From Taishania sp045629585 (GTDB lineage Bacteria > Bacteroidota > Bacteroidia > Flavobacteriales_D > Crocinitomicaceae), in the NCBI GenBank assembly GCA_045629585.1, contig JAZQRM010000049.1:1-64000 (forward strand): DNA of 64,000 bases, in the 5' to 3' direction. Every line of letters starts with the position of its first letter. The stretch's first letter is position 1. The position numbers were made by a program, and so were the translations under genes. The notes under the pieces were generated by a model that was given only the letters and a program-made list of their open reading frames with translations, made no database searches and was not told the DNA's origin. This document shows, piece after piece, positions 52,292 to 61,600 of this stretch.

Positions 52292-54850
52292 ATGGAAGCA
52301 AAATTCTCGCCACGGGTTAAAGATGTAATTTCTTATAGTCGAGAAGAAGCTATGCGTCTTGGGAATGACTTTATAGGAGTTGAACATTTACTTCTTGGGA
52401 TTATTCGGGAAGGTGATGGAACGGCGATCCGCTTGTTGAAAGAGTTTAATATTGATTTACGTGCATTACGTGTTGAAGTAGAAACTAATTTACAAGCGAA
52501 TACAAGTTCGCGTACGGCTTTGGCAACGCCTAACATACCATTGGTTAAACAAGCTGAAAAGGTTTTAAAAATGACCTATTTAGAATCAAAGTTATTTAAA
52601 AGTCAAATGATCGGTACAGAGCATTTACTGTTGTCTATATTAAGAGATGATAATAGCTATGCTTGTCGATTATTAAATAAATACGGCATAATCTACGATA
52701 ACGTGAAAGAGGAACTAGAAAATATAATGAATGACACTGATTCAGCGATGCCGAACACAGAGTTTCCAAGTGCAGAATTTCCAACAGGTGGAGAAGAAGA
52801 AGGTGGAGATTCTTTTGGGACGCAACGAAAGTCAGCAGATCCAAAGTCAAAAACACCTGTATTAGATAATTTCGGGCGTGATTTAACAAAAATGGCTGAA
52901 GCTGGAAAACTTGATCCTATTGTTGGGCGTGAAAAAGAGATTGAACGTGTTTCTCAAATCTTATCGAGAAGAAAAAAAAATAATCCAATATTAATTGGTG
53001 AACCAGGAGTTGGGAAATCTGCTATAGCTGAAGGTTTGGCTTTAAGAATTGTTCAACGAAAAGTATCCCGTGTTTTGTTTAATAAAAGAATTGTTTCTTT
53101 AGACCTAGCATCTTTAGTCGCTGGTACAAAATATCGTGGTCAGTTTGAAGAGCGAATGAAAGCAGTGATGCAGGAGATTGAAAAAAATCCAGAAATCATT
53201 CTTTTCATTGATGAAATTCATACGATTATTGGTGCTGGAGGCGCTTCGGGGTCACTTGACGCTTCGAATATGTTCAAACCGGCTTTGGCACGAGGAGAAC
53301 TTCAAGCTATTGGAGCAACTACTTTGGATGAATATCGACAGTATATTGAGAAAGATGGAGCTTTGGAGAGACGTTTTCAAAAAGTTATGGTGGAACCTAC
53401 AACTCAAGAGGAAACGATTCAAATTTTGAATAATATCAAAGAGCGTTACGAAGATCATCACTTGGTTAATTACACGGATGAGGCACTTGTTGCGTGTGTT
53501 AAGTTAACAGAGCGGTATATTACGGATCGACATTTGCCAGATAAAGCAATAGATGCTTTGGATGAAGTCGGTTCGAGAGTCCATCTGACAAATATCAATG
53601 TACCTCAAGTAATCATTGAAATTGAAGAACAGATTGAACGTGTAAGTGAAGAGAAAAAGGAAGTTATTCGTCAACAAAAATACGAGGAAGCTGCAAAATT
53701 CAGGGATACGGAGCGTCAATTGTCTGAACAGTTAGATATTGAGAAACGTAAGTGGGAAGAGGAGTCTAAAAACAACCGCGTTACAGTGACGGAAGAAAAT
53801 GTTGCGGAAGTAGTGTCGATGATGTCAGGCGTGCCGGTTACTCGTGTTTCTCAATCTGAAACTGGGAAATTAATTGCAATGGCTGAAACGATGAAAGGCA
53901 AAGTTGTTGGGCAAGATGAGGCTGTATCTAAAGTAGTTAAGGCTATTCAAAGAAATCGCGCTGGATTAAAAGATCCTAATAAACCAATTGGTTCATTCTT
54001 TTTCTTAGGGCCAACAGGAGTAGGAAAAACGCAGTTAGCAAAGGTTTTAGCACAAAATATATTCGACACGGAAGATGCCTTAATTCGCATCGACATGTCT
54101 GAATACATGGAGAAATTTTCAATCTCACGTTTAGTTGGAGCTCCTCCAGGGTACGTAGGATATGAAGAAGGAGGGCAATTAACGGAGAAAGTTAGACGCA
54201 AGCCTTATTCAATAGTTTTGTTGGACGAGATTGAAAAAGCGCATCCGGATGTCTTTAATCTATTACTACAAGTTCTAGATGATGGGCACATGACAGATGG
54301 ATTAGGTCGTAAAATTGATTTTAAAAACACTATCCTAATTATGACCTCAAATATCGGAGCTCGTCAATTGGCTGACTTTGGAGCAGGTGTCGGATTTGGA
54401 ACAAAAGCGAAGGAAGAGCAAAAGTCGGATCATGCTCGATCTGTGGTGCAAGCTGCACTTAGAAAAGCATTTTCTCCAGAGTTTTTAAACCGTGTCGATG
54501 ACATGATTATGTTTAATTCACTGAAGCGTGAAGATATTCATAAAATTATAGATATCGAATTGGAAAAATTGTATAAAAGAATTAGTGATTTAGGTTACTC
54601 GATTGAGTTAACTGAAAAAGCAAAGGATTTTATAGTTGAAAAAGGGTATGATGAGAAATTTGGTGCACGTCCATTGAAGCGTGCAATCCAAAAATACATT
54701 GAAGATCCATTAGCTGAAGAGATTATTAATGCAACATTAGTTAGTGGAGATAAGCTCTTAATGGATGTAAATGAAGAAGCTGATGGCTTGAAAACGGTTA
54801 CTAATAAAAAAGGTAAAACAAAAGCCGCAAAATCGGATGAAGAGATTTAA
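52292..54850 (+). CDS. clpC: ATP-dependent Clp protease ATP-binding subunit ClpC
   Basis: 852 residues. Hsp100 unfoldase that feeds substrates to ClpP. Order: double Clp-N domain (about 1-150), a linker with acidic and Gly residues, AAA-1 with GEPGVGKSA, a middle UVR-like segment (QQKYEEAAKFRD, about 447-458), AAA-2 with GPTGVGKTQ and the C-terminal domain. The VGFG loop near the second AAA domain (GAGVGFGTK) corresponds to the ClpP-binding (I/V)GF loop. It is transcribed alone, divergent from gyrA, and ends at a strong terminator. Confidence 0.95.
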   Translation: MEAKFSPRVKDVISYSREEAMRLGNDFIGVEHLLLGIIREGDGTAIRLLKEFNIDLRALRVEVETNLQANTSSRTALATPNIPLVKQAEKVLKMTYLESKLFKSQMIGTEHLLLSILRDDNSYACRLLNKYGIIYDNVKEELENIMNDTDSAMPNTEFPSAEFPTGGEEEGGDSFGTQRKSADPKSKTPVLDNFGRDLTKMAEAGKLDPIVGREKEIERVSQILSRRKKNNPILIGEPGVGKSAIAEGLALRIVQRKVSRVLFNKRIVSLDLASLVAGTKYRGQFEERMKAVMQEIEKNPEIILFIDEIHTIIGAGGASGSLDASNMFKPALARGELQAIGATTLDEYRQYIEKDGALERRFQKVMVEPTTQEETIQILNNIKERYEDHHLVNYTDEALVACVKLTERYITDRHLPDKAIDALDEVGSRVHLTNINVPQVIIEIEEQIERVSEEKKEVIRQQKYEEAAKFRDTERQLSEQLDIEKRKWEEESKNNRVTVTEENVAEVVSMMSGVPVTRVSQSETGKLIAMAETMKGKVVGQDEAVSKVVKAIQRNRAGLKDPNKPIGSFFFLGPTGVGKTQLAKVLAQNIFDTEDALIRIDMSEYMEKFSISRLVGAPPGYVGYEEGGQLTEKVRRKPYSIVLLDEIEKAHPDVFNLLLQVLDDGHMTDGLGRKIDFKNTILIMTSNIGARQLADFGAGVGFGTKAKEEQKSDHARSVVQAALRKAFSPEFLNRVDDMIMFNSLKREDIHKIIDIELEKLYKRISDLGYSIELTEKAKDFIVEKGYDEKFGARPLKRAIQKYIEDPLAEEIINATLVSGDKLLMDVNEEADGLKTVTNKKGKTKAAKSDEEI

Positions 54851-54871
54851 TGTGAATCTTAAGATTTAAGT

Positions 54872-54910
54872 AAAAGGGGAGTAGTCAAATTGATTACTCC
54901 CCTTTTTTTT
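54872..54910 (+). terminator. Terminator of clpC
   Basis: Perfect 12-bp stem AAAAGGGGAGTA (54872-54883) with TACTCCCCTTTT (54895-54906) and a T run to 54910. Confidence 0.92.
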
Positions 54911-54925
54911 GAATTGTATAGTGAT

Positions 54926-54952
54926 AAAAAAAGGCTACCTAAGTAGCCTTTT
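54926..54952 (-). terminator. Terminator of the cold-shock gene
   Basis: Perfect 10-bp stem AAAAGGCTAC (54929-54938) with GTAGCCTTTT (54943-54952); the A run at 54926-54932 gives a T run on the minus strand. Confidence 0.9.
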
Positions 54953-54970
54953 AAAAGTTATTCGCAATTA

Positions 54971-55162
54971 TTATTTCTTAGAAACGTTAACAGCGTTTAA
55001 TCCTTTACGTCCTTCTTCCAAATCGAATGTTACTTCGTCTTTTTCCAAAACTTGTTCTTTTAATCCAGAAACATGTACAAAGTACTCTTTTCCTGAATCT
55101 GTGTCAACGATGAAACCAAAACCTTTAGTTTCATTGAAGAATTTTACGATTCCTGTATGCAT
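54971..55162 (-). CDS. Cold-shock protein (CspA family)
   Basis: 63 residues, the whole chain being one cold-shock domain. RNP1-like KGFGFIV and RNP2-like YFVHVSGL are present. It binds single-stranded RNA and DNA and is usually an RNA chaperone; whether it is cold-induced cannot be told. The 3' end is followed by its own strong terminator, and the 5' leader is only about 70 bp before the neighbouring gene. Confidence 0.93.
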   Translation of the reverse strand: MHTGIVKFFNETKGFGFIVDTDSGKEYFVHVSGLKEQVLEKDEVTFDLEEGRKGLNAVNVSKK

Positions 55163-55187
55163 TATTTATTATATTATACTGAAAGGT

Positions 55188-55217
55188 AAAAATATTTATT
55201 GACTTAACAATATTTTT
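55188..55217 (-). terminator. Weak AT-rich hairpin downstream of the ABM-DUF62 operon
   Basis: AAAAATATT (55188-55196) pairs with AATATTTTT (55209-55217). On the minus strand it follows the stop of the monooxygenase-fold gene and precedes cspA. All pairs are A-T, so it is a weak candidate. Confidence 0.3.
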
Positions 55218-55230
55218 TTGAAAAATTCAC

Positions 55231-55533
55231 TTATTTATCTAAAAAGCCATTAAATTTTGACAACGTACTCCAGGCCTCTGGTCTAGCACCGAACCATGGT
55301 TTAATTGTATTCCATATTTCAGTGAACGCTTCTGATTTTCTGTATCTCTCTAAATCAGCTTCTTCGTCCCAATCAGAATAGGTAAAACAAATGGTAGGGT
55401 TTTGAATATCTTGTAGCATCTGCATTCCATTGCACCCTTCAAAGTTATTGACAATCTGTTTTACAGTTTCAAAGTGAGCTAAAAAAAGCTTTAAATCTTC
55501 TGGTTTAAAGGTCAATTTGACTATACGTATCAT
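55231..55533 (-). CDS. ABM-domain (antibiotic biosynthesis monooxygenase fold) protein
   Basis: 100 residues, a single ferredoxin-like ABM domain: MIRIVKLTFKPEDLKLFLAHFE, then CNGMQMLQDIQNPTICFTYSDW and SEAFTEIWNTIKPWFGARPEAW. Proteins of this type are small dimeric oxygenases or haem-degrading enzymes, but activity here is unproven. It lies 5 nt downstream of the DUF62 gene on the same strand. Confidence 0.8.
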   Translation of the reverse strand: MIRIVKLTFKPEDLKLFLAHFETVKQIVNNFEGCNGMQMLQDIQNPTICFTYSDWDEEADLERYRKSEAFTEIWNTIKPWFGARPEAWSTLSKFNGFLDK

Positions 55534-55538
55534 ACTAT

Positions 55539-56402
55539 TTATACTATTAAATCATCAAATGATGAACGTGATCCTGCAGGCTCAAAAGATATTCGAATTG
55601 TACCCCCGATTTCTAATCCAAATAAGCGTTGTGCGCCACCTGCACCGTTATTTGCGCCTCGATTTATGGCAATTGTAAGTAAGCCTGATTCGCTAAATAA
55701 AGCAACTTTATCTCCTTCTTGTACTTCATTGTACGTATGTGAAATGCGGTCAATTACATAGCCAGCTCCTTCTTTCATTTTTAATTTAAATGGCTCATCT
55801 TTACCAATTAACTGGAAAAGATTCCGGTCAATATTAGTTATTGCATTACCAAAGGAATCAAAGTGAATGATAGTACCTTTAATTAGATTTTCTTCCGTCA
55901 CAGGATTGGATGCAAATGCTGATTTGTAAGAAGAATAAGGTGATCCAATCTGTTCCGCAGGTGTATTCTTAAATAATAATGCTGCGGTTGGAACTAAAAT
56001 ATTTTTTGTAGGAAAACGAAACGCATTTTGGTTCGATAACACGTCATCAATACGATAAAAACCTTGGGGTTTTCTACCTCTCAAAAGGGCTCCAAAGAAG
56101 CCATTGTCATTGCCAACAAAATATTGATTTTCAAATTCCATGATCGATGGAAAAGAACCTTCTGAATTTCCGAAATTGATGATCGGCTCAGAGTCCACTC
56201 CAATAATATGAATAGTACCTTCTGGGAAGCTCTGATAGGCTTGTGACACTTGAAACGAAGCCTCTACTACGTTAAAAGGTTTAATATCGTGAGAAATATC
56301 AATTATATAAGCATCAGGACATAGCTGAAGTATTTGTGCCTTCACTGCTGCCACATAAAAATCTTTAATTCCCCAATCTGTCGTTAATGTAATAAAGCGC
56401 AT
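55539..56402 (-). CDS. SAM hydroxide adenosyltransferase (DUF62) family protein
   Basis: 287 residues. The N-terminal LTTDWGIKDFYVAAVKAQI and DISHDIKPFN and the C-terminal beta domain with NAITNID and LLTIAINRG match the DUF62 family, whose members split SAM to adenosine and methionine with water; the related fluorinases and chlorinases use halide. It is the first gene of a two-gene operon with the ABM protein. Its -7 element at 56455-56462 faces that of phoH. Confidence 0.9.
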   Translation of the reverse strand: MRFITLTTDWGIKDFYVAAVKAQILQLCPDAYIIDISHDIKPFNVVEASFQVSQAYQSFPEGTIHIIGVDSEPIINFGNSEGSFPSIMEFENQYFVGNDNGFFGALLRGRKPQGFYRIDDVLSNQNAFRFPTKNILVPTAALLFKNTPAEQIGSPYSSYKSAFASNPVTEENLIKGTIIHFDSFGNAITNIDRNLFQLIGKDEPFKLKMKEGAGYVIDRISHTYNEVQEGDKVALFSESGLLTIAINRGANNGAGGAQRLFGLEIGGTIRISFEPAGSRSSFDDLIV

Positions 56403-56444
56403 TTGTTTTCTATCAATAGTGCTGTAATTTGAACTATTTTTTTC

Positions 56445-56452
56445 TACTTTTG
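56445..56452 (+). promoter_or_regulatory. -7 promoter element of phoH-purC
   Basis: TACTTTTG matches TAnnTTTG, 55 nt before the phoH start. It lies two bases from the oppositely directed -7 element of the DUF62 gene. Confidence 0.45.
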
Positions 56453-56454
56453 GT

Positions 56455-56462
56455 CAAAATTA
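56455..56462 (-). promoter_or_regulatory. -7 promoter element of the DUF62-ABM operon
   Basis: Reads TAATTTTG on the minus strand, 52 nt before the DUF62 ATG. Confidence 0.45.
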
Positions 56463-56507
56463 ACGTTATTCAAGCTAATTTCAGTACTCATTTAATATTT
56501 TGTTGCT

Positions 56508-57527
56508 TTGTTAGAACGAAGAATCGAAATTGAAGACATCAATCCCATTGAAATATTCGGGATTAACAACGCGAAATTCAAACACATAAAAAGTTTTTTT
56601 CCAAAACTAAAAATAATCGCGCGAGGAAATATTATTACGCTCAATGGAGAAGAAGAGGTAATGGATGAGTTTGAGCGTAAATGGGATCTATTACTACGTC
56701 ACTACCGTAAATTCAGTACGCTTTCAGAAAACAACATAGATAATTTAATGTTAGCTGATGGGCAATCATTGTTAACAATTGAACAAGGAGGTGAAACCTT
56801 AGTTCATGGGAATGGCGGTAACAAAATTAAAGCACGCACACTGAATCAAAAACGATTAGTTCATGAAATTAATCGAAATGATATGGTTTTTGCTGTAGGA
56901 CCAGCAGGAACAGGGAAAACGTATACAGCGGTTGCATTAGCAGTAAGAGCACTAAAAGCTAAAGAAGTTAAGCGTATTATTCTTACCCGACCAGCAGTAG
57001 AGGCTGGCGAAAATTTAGGCTTTCTTCCAGGTGATTTAAAGGAAAAGCTCGATCCCTATATGATGCCTCTTTATGATGCACTAAGAGATATGATACCTGG
57101 TGAAAAACTAGCGGATATGCTTGAATATGGTGTTATTGAAATCGCTCCATTAGCTTTTATGCGTGGACGAACACTCGATAATGCCTTCGTTATTTTAGAT
57201 GAAGCTCAAAATACGACGACCATGCAGATGAAAATGTTTCTAACAAGGATGGGGATGACTGCAAAGTTTGTAATTACCGGTGATATGTCGCAAATAGACT
57301 TGCCTAGAAAGCAAAAGTCAGGACTGACATACGCAATGGATATTTTAAAAGATGTTGAAGGTATTTCAATTGTGCGTTTACAACAAAGTGATGTAATTAG
57401 ACATACTTTAGTTAAGCGTATTATCGATGCTTTTGACAAAGCGGAAGTGAAAGAAGAAAACGAACGAGCTGAACAGATTGCACAAAGAAATAAAGAACAA
57501 AATACTAATATAGAAAACAACCAATAA
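56508..57527 (+). CDS. PhoH-family ATPase
   Basis: 339 residues. Walker A GPAGTGKTYT (about 133-142), Walker B VILDEAQNT, and the RPAVEAGENLGFLPGD block define PhoH-type ATPases, related to superfamily 1 helicases and linked to RNA metabolism. A KH-like region precedes the ATPase. The start is a TTG at 56508: an in-frame TAA at 56493-56495 limits extension and no ATG fits nearby. The stop overlaps the purC ATG by one base. Physiological role not settled. Confidence 0.9.
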   Translation: MLERRIEIEDINPIEIFGINNAKFKHIKSFFPKLKIIARGNIITLNGEEEVMDEFERKWDLLLRHYRKFSTLSENNIDNLMLADGQSLLTIEQGGETLVHGNGGNKIKARTLNQKRLVHEINRNDMVFAVGPAGTGKTYTAVALAVRALKAKEVKRIILTRPAVEAGENLGFLPGDLKEKLDPYMMPLYDALRDMIPGEKLADMLEYGVIEIAPLAFMRGRTLDNAFVILDEAQNTTTMQMKMFLTRMGMTAKFVITGDMSQIDLPRKQKSGLTYAMDILKDVEGISIVRLQQSDVIRHTLVKRIIDAFDKAEVKEENERAEQIAQRNKEQNTNIENNQ

Positions 57528-58474
57528 TGGATAAGGCTATTATAAAATCTGATTTTAACTTTCCAGGACAGAAGAAAGTTTATAAAGGAAAAGTACGAGA
57601 TGTTTATACATTGGAAAATGACATCTTGGTTATGGTCGCATCTGACCGTATATCTGCATTTGACCACGTACTTCCGAAAGGGATTCCTCACAAGGGACAA
57701 GTTTTAAATCAAGTTGCAACCTTATTTCTTAATGAAACAAAAGATATTGTGCCTAATTGGCTAATAGGTACACCAGACCCATCTGTTGCAATTGGTTACG
57801 CTTGTGAACCTATACGTGTTGAAATGGTTATTCGTGGATATCTGGCAGGACATGCTGCACGCGAATATGCAGCTGGAAAACGGGAGATATGTGGTGTTAT
57901 TATGCCTGAAGGAATGAAAGAAAACGACAAATTTCCAACTCCGATTATTACTCCAGCAACTAAGGCTGATGAAGGACACGACGAAGATATATCCCGTGAA
58001 GATATTATTGGGAAAGGAATACTTTCAGAGGAGGTTTATGCTCAATTAGAAAAATATACACATGCATTATTTCAACGTGGGACAGAAATTGCTGCCAAAC
58101 ATGGATTAATCTTAGTGGACACAAAATATGAATTTGGAATTCGTAATGGAGAAGTAATTTTAATTGATGAAATTCATACACCTGATTCTTCTCGCTATTT
58201 TTATGCAGATGGTTATGAAGAACGCCAAAATAAAGGCGAACAACAAAAACAACTATCGAAAGAATTTGTTCGTCAATGGCTCATCGAAAATAAGTTTCAA
58301 GGACTTGAAGGTCAAGTAATCCCTGATATGCCAGATGAATTTGTAAATACAATTACAGAGCGTTATATTGAATTGTATGAAAAAATCACAGGTGACAAAT
58401 TTATACCTGCTGATACAAGAAATATTGAACAACGTATTGAACATAATGTTGTGGAGTTTTTAAAGACTTTATAG
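57527..58474 (+). CDS. purC: Phosphoribosylaminoimidazole-succinocarboxamide synthase
   Basis: 315 residues. PurC joins CAIR and aspartate using ATP in purine synthesis. Signatures KVYKGKVRDVYTLEND, SDRISAFDHVLPKGIP and a late DEIHTPDSSRYFYAD are present. The length corresponds to the longer (yeast-like) form rather than the ~240-residue E. coli form. Start shares one base with the phoH stop, so they are translationally coupled. A terminator follows. Confidence 0.95.
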   Translation: MDKAIIKSDFNFPGQKKVYKGKVRDVYTLENDILVMVASDRISAFDHVLPKGIPHKGQVLNQVATLFLNETKDIVPNWLIGTPDPSVAIGYACEPIRVEMVIRGYLAGHAAREYAAGKREICGVIMPEGMKENDKFPTPIITPATKADEGHDEDISREDIIGKGILSEEVYAQLEKYTHALFQRGTEIAAKHGLILVDTKYEFGIRNGEVILIDEIHTPDSSRYFYADGYEERQNKGEQQKQLSKEFVRQWLIENKFQGLEGQVIPDMPDEFVNTITERYIELYEKITGDKFIPADTRNIEQRIEHNVVEFLKTL

Positions 58475-58490
58475 TGCTAAATATTTTATT

Positions 58491-58516
58491 AAAAGGATCC
58501 GTGAGGGTCCTTTTTT
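58491..58516 (+). terminator. Terminator of phoH-purC
   Basis: AAAAGGATCC (58491-58500) pairs with GGGTCCTTTT (58505-58514) with one G-U pair and a T run. Confidence 0.85.
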
Positions 58517-58622
58517 GCTTTTGAAAAAGTGAGTGTTTGTAAACACAATGTTATTTATTTCGGTTTTTAAGGAAAGAATAGATTAAAATAAGCAAGGATG
58601 CGATTTATCAGTCTTTAATTTC

Positions 58623-58646
58623 TATTTTTGCGCTTGTATATATTTG
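58623..58646 (+). promoter_or_regulatory. Two -7 promoter elements before the ResB-CcsA gene
   Basis: TATTTTTG (58623-58630) and TATATTTG (58639-58646) both match TAnnTTTG. The second ends 7 nt before the ATG. Which one is used cannot be told. Confidence 0.45.
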
Positions 58647-58653
58647 GGATATT

Positions 58654-61600
58654 ATGAACAAAATTATAAGAGAGTTTTTCTCAATGCGAATGATGGCTTT
58701 TGGCTTGTTTGTTTTTCTTTTTGGAATTGCAACAGCTACATTTTTAGAATCCATTTACGATATTCAAACAGCAAAAATACTAATCTATAATGCTACATGG
58801 TTTGAGCTTTTATTGGCTTATCTATGTATCAGTTTAGTTGTTAACATCTTTAGACACCAAATGTGGAAACGGGAGAAAATAGCTATGCTGATGTTTCACC
58901 TTTCATTTATTGTGATAATCATAGGTGCTGCTGTGACTCGTTATATGAGTTTTGAAGGAAGTATGAATCTTCCTGAACCAGATCCTACAACTGGCATCTT
59001 GCGCCCTGTAGATTATATATTCTCGGCTGATCCACGTATCAAAGTTTTTATAGATAACAAATATGTGGAGGAAACGCTTTATTTATCAGAACAAGTTAAG
59101 CCTAATTTTAATGTTAACTTTAGGTTTCCTGAAAAAGGAAGAAATATTAACGTTGAGTTAATTAAGTTTCAAAAGAGACATATTGATAGTTTAATTATTA
59201 ATGACTCCATTTCCAACTATGTTCTAGATATAGTTACAGGAGGTAAAAAATCGAATTACCTTTCTCCAGGAGGTTTCATGATGATTGGAGATATACCTAT
59301 GTCTTTTGAAAAGAAAGATTTAATGCCCGGTGGTATTGAGGTGTTTAAAATCAATGGTAAGATGATGATTAAAACAGGTGTACCAATTTCATATTTACCG
59401 ATGGCTCAAATGCAGAAAGTCAGACAGTCTGGAATGGAAGCACCGGATTCTTTGTATCAAAATATTCCTTTAGATTCCATGGTTCCGTTCAATACGTTGA
59501 ATCTATACCAAGTTGGCGAACAATCATTTGTTTTCAAGGAGGTAATTAATCATGCAAAAATGATGTTAGTTCCTTCAGGAAGAAAAGATCTTGGAAACGA
59601 TTTTATCACACTGCGTTTTTCCGATGGAAAGCAAGTGAAGGATGTTGTTGTAGAAGGAGGAATGGGAATTACCGCAAAGGAAGAACGTTTTACTTGGAAT
59701 GATCAGCTTTACAGTATTCAATACGGGGCTATTCCAATTCGTTTACCTTTTCAATTAGCTTGTAATTCTTTTGACTTATTCCGTTATCCTGGATCAAGTT
59801 CACCCTCATCTTTTGAAAGTGTTGTTACTGTAATGGATGACAAAAACAATAAAACAAAAACACAAAAGATATTCATGAATAATGTAATGGATTACGACGG
59901 GTATCGTTTTTTCCAATCTTCTTATTTCCCGGATGAAACAGGAACTGTATTATCTGTTAATCACGATTGGTGGGGAACCAATATTTCTTATGTAGGTTAT
60001 TTATTGATGTCAATAGGAATGATACTTTCATTATTTGCACCTTTAGGTAGATTTAGGGATTTGAATGAGAAATTGAAGAAAATTAGTGCAAAGAGAAAAT
60101 CAATTACAAGCGCAGTCGTTGCTTTGTTGATCGCTTTTGGAGTAAATGCTCAGGGAACTGAACAAGAATACCACGTTCATGCCGATGGCACAAAGCATTA
60201 CGGTAGTCATGAAAAGGTATCCAACTTGGAGGACTATCATGTTCATGAGGATGGATCGATTCATTATGGCAATCACGATGAACCAGTTGAGCATAATCAT
60301 TCACATGAGCATAATCACGACCATGGATCTCAGAAAGAGCAACAGGCAGTAAATTTGTCAAAGGCTTTGTTCATGAGTGAAGCACACGCCAAACAGATGT
60401 CCACCTTGATGGTGCAAGACTTTGATGGTCGTATTGTTCCTTTACATACAGTTTGTGATGAAATAATGCGTAAAGTTCACCGAGGTACACATTTTGAATA
60501 CGAAGGAAAAAAATACGATGCTATACAGACCGTTTTGTCGATGCACTTGACACCAGATGAGTGGTTACACATTCCTTTTATATATGTCCCATCCGCGGTA
60601 CGCGAAAAATTAGGTACGGATAAATATGCTTCTTATGAACAATTGATAGATAAAAATACGGATCAGTTTATCCTGGCAAAAGAATATCAAATTGCTCATC
60701 AAAAATTAGACAAGGATAAAAATGAATTTGATAAAGCGCTGATTAAACTAGTCGAAAAATTTGAGGTTTTTAACGGGACATTGATGTGGAGCTACCTTCG
60801 TATAATGCCAATAAAAATGTTTGAAAATAACGAATGGTTTAATCCTATATCCATGGATGTAGCTCAAAGTGAACCAACATTGTATAATGCTGCCGGAGAT
60901 TATTTCAATTCGCTTTTTAAAGCTATGAATGGTTCTGGTTCATACGAAGAAGCTGATGCCAAACTAGAGATATTAAAAGCTAATCAACGTGCTAGTGCTG
61001 GATCGCTAGCTGTAAGTAAAACGAAATTAAATTTAGAAGTTCGATATAACAAGATGACCATTTTTAAGAATGCACAATATGTGTATTTACTTCTTTCATT
61101 GGTCTTGTTGTTTATGTACATTGGCCGAGTTGTTAGAAATCAAAGAGGTAATCGTTCAAAATCGTTCGTGGTAATTGAGCGTGTCATCATCGGATTAATT
61201 GCATTCACATTTATCTATCATGGAGCTGGTTTAGCAATGCGTTGGTATATTTCTGGACACGCACCCTGGTCAAATGGTTATGAAGCGGTAGTTTTCATTG
61301 GTTGGATTACAGCTTTGGTTGGATTTATTTTCATGAAGAAAAATCCCATCATTCTTCCAGCAGCTACTTTGCTAGCTTTCTTCATGCTCTTTGTGACTGA
61401 AATGAATATTCTAGATCCACAAATTACGCCATTAGTACCCGTATTACAATCGTATTGGTTAATGATTCACGTTGCGATAATTACAGCTAGTTATGGGTTC
61501 TTAGGATTAGGTTGTATTTTAGGATTAGTAAACTTATTCTTATATATTTTCAGAAGTCAAAAGAATGGACAAGAGGTAACATGGAATATTAATGAGTTAA

